A stretch of DNA of 64,000 nt from Pseudomonas sp. ML96. Lineage in GTDB: Bacteria > Pseudomonadota > Gammaproteobacteria > Pseudomonadales > Pseudomonadaceae. Positions 61,271 to 64,000 of the stretch are shown here, in pieces (positions within the stretch are counted from its first letter, which is position 1; each line of letters opens with the position of its first letter). The notes beneath the pieces are model-generated. The model saw only the letters and a program-made list of their open reading frames with translations, was not told the DNA's origin and did no database searches. Location: the NCBI RefSeq assembly GCF_000761545.1, contig NZ_JPMY01000013.1, positions 62,001 through 126,000 of the forward strand, written 5' to 3'. The translations under genes were made by a program, and so were the position numbers.

Positions 61271-61741
61271 TCAGCCAACGGTGACTTTCGGCATCTCCGG
61301 CATGCTCAGGGTCTGCTCGGCGCGCGGGGCGAGGACCTCGGCTTCGCCGTCCACCACCTGCTCCTGGTTCTGGTTGAACACGCGGGTGGCCAGGCGCACG
61401 CGGCCCTTGGGCAGCTTCTCCAGCACTTCCAGCTGCACGGTCAGAGTGTCGCCGAGCTTCACCGGGCGGGTGAACTTGAGCTGTTGGCCGAGGTAGATGG
61501 TGCCTGGGCCAGGCAGGTTGCAAGCGATGGCCGCGCTGATCAGCGCGCCGCTGAACATGCCGTGAGCGATGCGCTCCTTGAACATCGTCTCGGCGGCGAA
61601 GGCGGCGTCCAGGTGTACCGGGTTGTTGTCGCCGGAGACGGCGGCGAACAGCTGTACGTCGCGCTCTTCCACGGTCTTCACCAGGCTGGCCTGCTGGCCG
61701 ACTTCGAGCTTGTCGTAGGGGATGTTGGTGACCTGGGTCAT
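61271..61741 (-). CDS. phaJ1: (R)-specific enoyl-CoA hydratase PhaJ1
   Basis: A 156-residue MaoC-like hotdog enzyme. AVSGDNNPVHLDAAFA gives the catalytic Asp and His, followed by RIAHGMFSGALISAAIA. It agrees well with my memory of P. aeruginosa PhaJ1. It turns beta-oxidation enoyl-CoA into (R)-3-hydroxyacyl-CoA for PHA. The start overlaps the hydrolase stop (ATGA). Confidence 0.9.
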   Translation of the reverse strand: MTQVTNIPYDKLEVGQQASLVKTVEERDVQLFAAVSGDNNPVHLDAAFAAETMFKERIAHGMFSGALISAAIACNLPGPGTIYLGQQLKFTRPVKLGDTLTVQLEVLEKLPKGRVRLATRVFNQNQEQVVDGEAEVLAPRAEQTLSMPEMPKVTVG

Positions 61742-62697
61742 ACGGGTTCCTCGATAGGAGTGGGGCACTGGCGGCTGCGGGCCAGGGTCCGCTCCAGCCA
61801 GTCGCGCAGGTAGTTGGTGACCTCGTCGCGATTGCTCTCGTTGAGCAGCTCGTGGCGGGCCTCGGGGTAGATCTTCAGTTCGACCTCGCGGATGCCGGCG
61901 GTACGCAGAGCGCCGGCCAGGTGGCCGAGGCGCTTGCCGTCGCTGACCGGGTCATGGTCGCCGCCGATCACCAGCAGCGGCAGGTCGGCGTCGATCTGCG
62001 CCAGGTTGCGGACCGGGGTGATCTGCTGGAAGCCATGCATCAGGTCGCACCACAGTTGCGTGGTACAGACGAAGCCGCACAGCGGGTCGGTCACGTACTT
62101 GTCGACTTCGGCCGGGTCGCGGCTGAGCCAGTCGAAGCCGGTGCGGTTGGGCTTGAAGGCCTTGTTGAACGAGCCGAAGGAGAGGAAGTCGATCAGCTTG
62201 CTGCGCCCGGTCGGGCCGAGGCGCCAGCGTTCCAGGCGGGTGATCAGACTGGCTGCCTTGTACAGCGGCAGCGACTGGTAGTTGGAGCCGGACAGGATGG
62301 CGCCCTGTAGGCTGCAGCTGTGGTGCATCAGGTAGGCCATGCCGATGTAGCTGCCCATGCTGTGGCCGAGCAGGAAGATCGGCGCGCGCGGGTGCTGCTG
62401 GCGGATGTGGTGGTTGAGCGTGGCGAGGTCGCCGACCACTTTGCTCCAGCCATCCGTGTCGGCGTAATGGCCGAGCACGCCGCGTTCGGCGGTGCGGCCG
62501 TGGCCACGCTGGTCGAGGGCGTATACGCCGTAACCGGCTTCGGTGAGCGTCTCGGCCAGGCGCGCATAGCGCTCGGCGTGCTCGGCCATGCCGTGGGCGA
62601 TCATCAGCAGCGCCTTGGGCGCGGCTGCGGTGGGCCAGTGCAGTACGCGCAGCGCGGTGCCGTCGCTGGCGTCGATCCACAGTTCTTGTTGCTGCAT
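61738..62697 (-). CDS. Lysophospholipase-like alpha/beta hydrolase
   Basis: A 319-residue serine hydrolase. Nucleophile elbow is GHSMGSYIG, HG-motif is MIAHGMAEHAERY, the acid is in GGDHDPVSD and His in EARHELLNE. It is a monoacylglycerol-lipase-like family. The start at 62697 follows AAGGA; a longer frame is rejected. It is coupled to phaJ1, suggesting fatty-acid release feeding beta-oxidation. Confidence 0.9.
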   Translation of the reverse strand: MQQQELWIDASDGTALRVLHWPTAAAPKALLMIAHGMAEHAERYARLAETLTEAGYGVYALDQRGHGRTAERGVLGHYADTDGWSKVVGDLATLNHHIRQQHPRAPIFLLGHSMGSYIGMAYLMHHSCSLQGAILSGSNYQSLPLYKAASLITRLERWRLGPTGRSKLIDFLSFGSFNKAFKPNRTGFDWLSRDPAEVDKYVTDPLCGFVCTTQLWCDLMHGFQQITPVRNLAQIDADLPLLVIGGDHDPVSDGKRLGHLAGALRTAGIREVELKIYPEARHELLNESNRDEVTNYLRDWLERTLARSRQCPTPIEEPV

Positions 62698-62762
62698 GGC
62701 GGTCCTTGTGCCCGGTGAAGTCGCGGCATTGTGCATCGCGGCGCCGGGCGCGCAAAGGGCCG

Positions 62763-63488
62763 TTAACGCCAGACGTTGTGGCGTTTGAGGATCAGCATGT
62801 ACTCGCCGCTGGCGTGCAACTCGCGCAGGCCACGCTCGAAGATGGCCGCCCAGTCGGGCTGGCCGGCGCGCGGCTCGGTGAAGCCGAGCACCAGCGGGAT
62901 GCGCTCCAGCGCAGGCTCCTGCCATACCAGGCGGCCGCGCAGCTCGTCGTCGCTGGCCACCAGGTATTCGCCGACCACCCGTTCCAGCAGCACCAGGTCG
63001 AAGCGGCGGGCGGCGAGCTTGCGCAGGTTGCTGATGTCGTCCACCGCCTCCTCGGTGCGCAGGCCGGAGTTGAGCAGGCGCGGCGGGTAGCCGTAGCCCC
63101 GCACGATGCCCACCTTGCGCCCGCGCAGATCGTCGATGGACTGGAACGGCTGCGGATCGCGGCGGCGCACGAACATGCCGAGCTGGCTGTAGAACAGCGG
63201 GCGCGAGGCGATCAGGTCCTCTTCCTTTATCTCCTGCGGCCATAGGGCCAGGGCGCCCTGGTAGCGGCCGCTGTGCAGTTCGGCGCGCACCCGGGCCCAG
63301 GGCATGAAGTCGATGCGCGGCTCGTAGCCCTGGGTGGCGAAGGCGCGGCGGGTCAGCTCGACGATGCTGCCGCCATTGGGCATGTGCTGCGAGGTGTAGG
63401 GCGGGTATTCCAGGGTGGCCAGGCGCGGCTCGGCGGCCAGTGGCAGGCAGAGCAGAAGAGGGATGGCGAGGGCGAGGAATCGACGCAT
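62763..63488 (-). CDS. Periplasmic solute-binding family 3 protein
   Basis: A 241-residue exported protein. Signal peptide MRRFLALAIPLLLCLPLAA is cut before EPRLATLEYPPYTSQ. The fold matches family 3 (polar amino-acid type) receptors, with LATLEYPPYTS and DLRGRKVGIVRGYGYPP. It has no permease gene nearby, so its role may be as a sensor or enzyme-like relative. Confidence 0.82.
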   Translation of the reverse strand: MRRFLALAIPLLLCLPLAAEPRLATLEYPPYTSQHMPNGGSIVELTRRAFATQGYEPRIDFMPWARVRAELHSGRYQGALALWPQEIKEEDLIASRPLFYSQLGMFVRRRDPQPFQSIDDLRGRKVGIVRGYGYPPRLLNSGLRTEEAVDDISNLRKLAARRFDLVLLERVVGEYLVASDDELRGRLVWQEPALERIPLVLGFTEPRAGQPDWAAIFERGLRELHASGEYMLILKRHNVWR

Positions 63489-63685
63489 GGGGATGCCGTG
63501 GGGGAGGCCAGTATTAGCTATAGCGCAGGGCGACATGGATCGTCGGAAAAGCATGGTAAAGATTCATACGGTCAATGAGGGGGCCTCGGGTATTTGCCTC
63601 TGGTCTGCTAGCTGCTAAGTTCCGGGGCAATCCGGTCGCGTGGCAGCAGGCCGGCCAGTTCATTAGGTCAAGGGGAATAACAACA

Positions 63686-64000
63686 ATGCAACCTGACTTC
63701 TGGGACGACAAGCGCCCGGCCGGGGTATCCAACCAGATCGATCTGACCACCTACCGCTCGGTGGTCGAAGTGTTCGAACGGTCCTGCAAGAAATTTGCCG
63801 ATCGCCCGGCATTCAGCAACCTCGGCGTCACGCTGACCTACGCCGAACTGGAGCGCCATTCCGCGGCCTTCGCCGCCTGGCTGCAGAAGAACACCGACCT
63901 CAAGCCCGGCGATCGCATCGCCGTGCAGATGCCCAATATCCTGCAGTACCCGATCGCCGTGTTCGGTGCCATGCGCGCCGGGCTGATCGTGGTCAACACC
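63686..64000 (+). CDS. fadD2: Long-chain acyl-CoA synthetase FadD2, N-terminal part
   Basis: The first 105 codons only; the gene runs off the window. MQPDFWDDKRPAGVSNQIDL and FERSCKKFADRPAFSNLG match my memory of P. aeruginosa FadD2. TYAELERHSAAFAAWLQ is the AMP-binding N-terminal region. AAGGGG precedes the ATG. The neighbourhood (phaJ1, hydrolase, fadD) is conserved in pseudomonads. Confidence 0.88.
   Translation, partial: MQPDFWDDKRPAGVSNQIDLTTYRSVVEVFERSCKKFADRPAFSNLGVTLTYAELERHSAAFAAWLQKNTDLKPGDRIAVQMPNILQYPIAVFGAMRAGLIVVNT

Noticed and set aside
1..64000. CRISPR array, rRNA or insertion sequence
   Set aside because: No regularly spaced repeats, rRNA sequence or transposase was seen.

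Overview
The window looks like a high-GC Pseudomonas chromosome. Inference rests on a PhaG/PhaJ1/FadD2-type medium-chain PHA and fatty-acid gene set, the mmsR-mmsA valine locus and typical Pseudomonas regulators; a P. mendocina/oleovorans-like species is my guess, not shown. Bases 1 to about 22,730 are the right-hand part of an integrated siphovirus-type prophage; the rest is ordinary chromosome.

Prophage. Bases 1-14,944 carry the tail module in order: tail-associated fragment, small protein, tail tube protein, tape measure, minor tail proteins, a 1,193-residue protein built from six repeats, two further tail proteins, a hub-like protein and a small protein. Two extra genes with signal peptides (1381-2184 and 6154-7308) sit inside this module; each ends in a strong terminator, and the next core gene starts with the same ribosome-binding stretch (TGCCCGGAGAAAA). 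The lysis genes follow: a SleB-type hydrolase, Rz, and an Rz1 nested inside Rz. A DNA-damage block comes next. A D12-class DNA adenine methylase has a perfect LexA box (16487-16502) just before its start, and a second perfect LexA box (18542-18557) lies between divergent yedK and umuDC. A leftward three-gene cassette of unknown function (20319-22363) is AT-richer than its surroundings and contains a possible permuted papain-like cysteine enzyme. The prophage appears to end at a tRNA-Gly(CCC) gene (22728-22802). No integrase is present, so the left end lies outside the window.

Chromosome, 22.8-28.4 kb: phaG, then an operon-like run of diguanylate cyclase, CWC protein and RsuA-type pseudouridine synthase, then a DUF2157/DUF4824 membrane pair.

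28.4-38.1 kb: a guanidine-assimilation locus that is usually annotated as urea carboxylase. It holds a biotin-dependent carboxylase, two DUF1989 (carboxyguanidine deiminase) subunits, an ABC transporter and two paralogous binding proteins. Each binding-protein gene is preceded by a guanidine-I (ykkC) riboswitch and, further upstream, a sigma-54 type -24/-12 element. This implies double control: nitrogen limitation for initiation and guanidine for expression. No allophanate hydrolase gene is present in the window.

38.3-48.6 kb: a lipoprotein, a TetR/DUF2855 divergent pair, and the valine/isobutyrate operon mmsA - orphan binding protein - acyl-CoA dehydrogenase - enoyl-CoA hydratase - 3-hydroxyisobutyryl-CoA hydrolase - mmsB, divergent from mmsR. 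MmsR-type direct repeats 21 bp apart lie in the mmsA-mmsR gap.

48.6-64 kb: Rof antiterminator, DUF2024, a periplasmic protein and a CPVC thiol protein divergent from a MarR regulator with a Cys cluster; HDOD protein, thioesterase, ung, DUF6279 lipoprotein; a TetR-HlyD-ABC export operon; a FUSC-DUF1656-HlyD efflux operon; phaJ1 with a lysophospholipase-like hydrolase; a solute-binding protein; and the start of fadD2.
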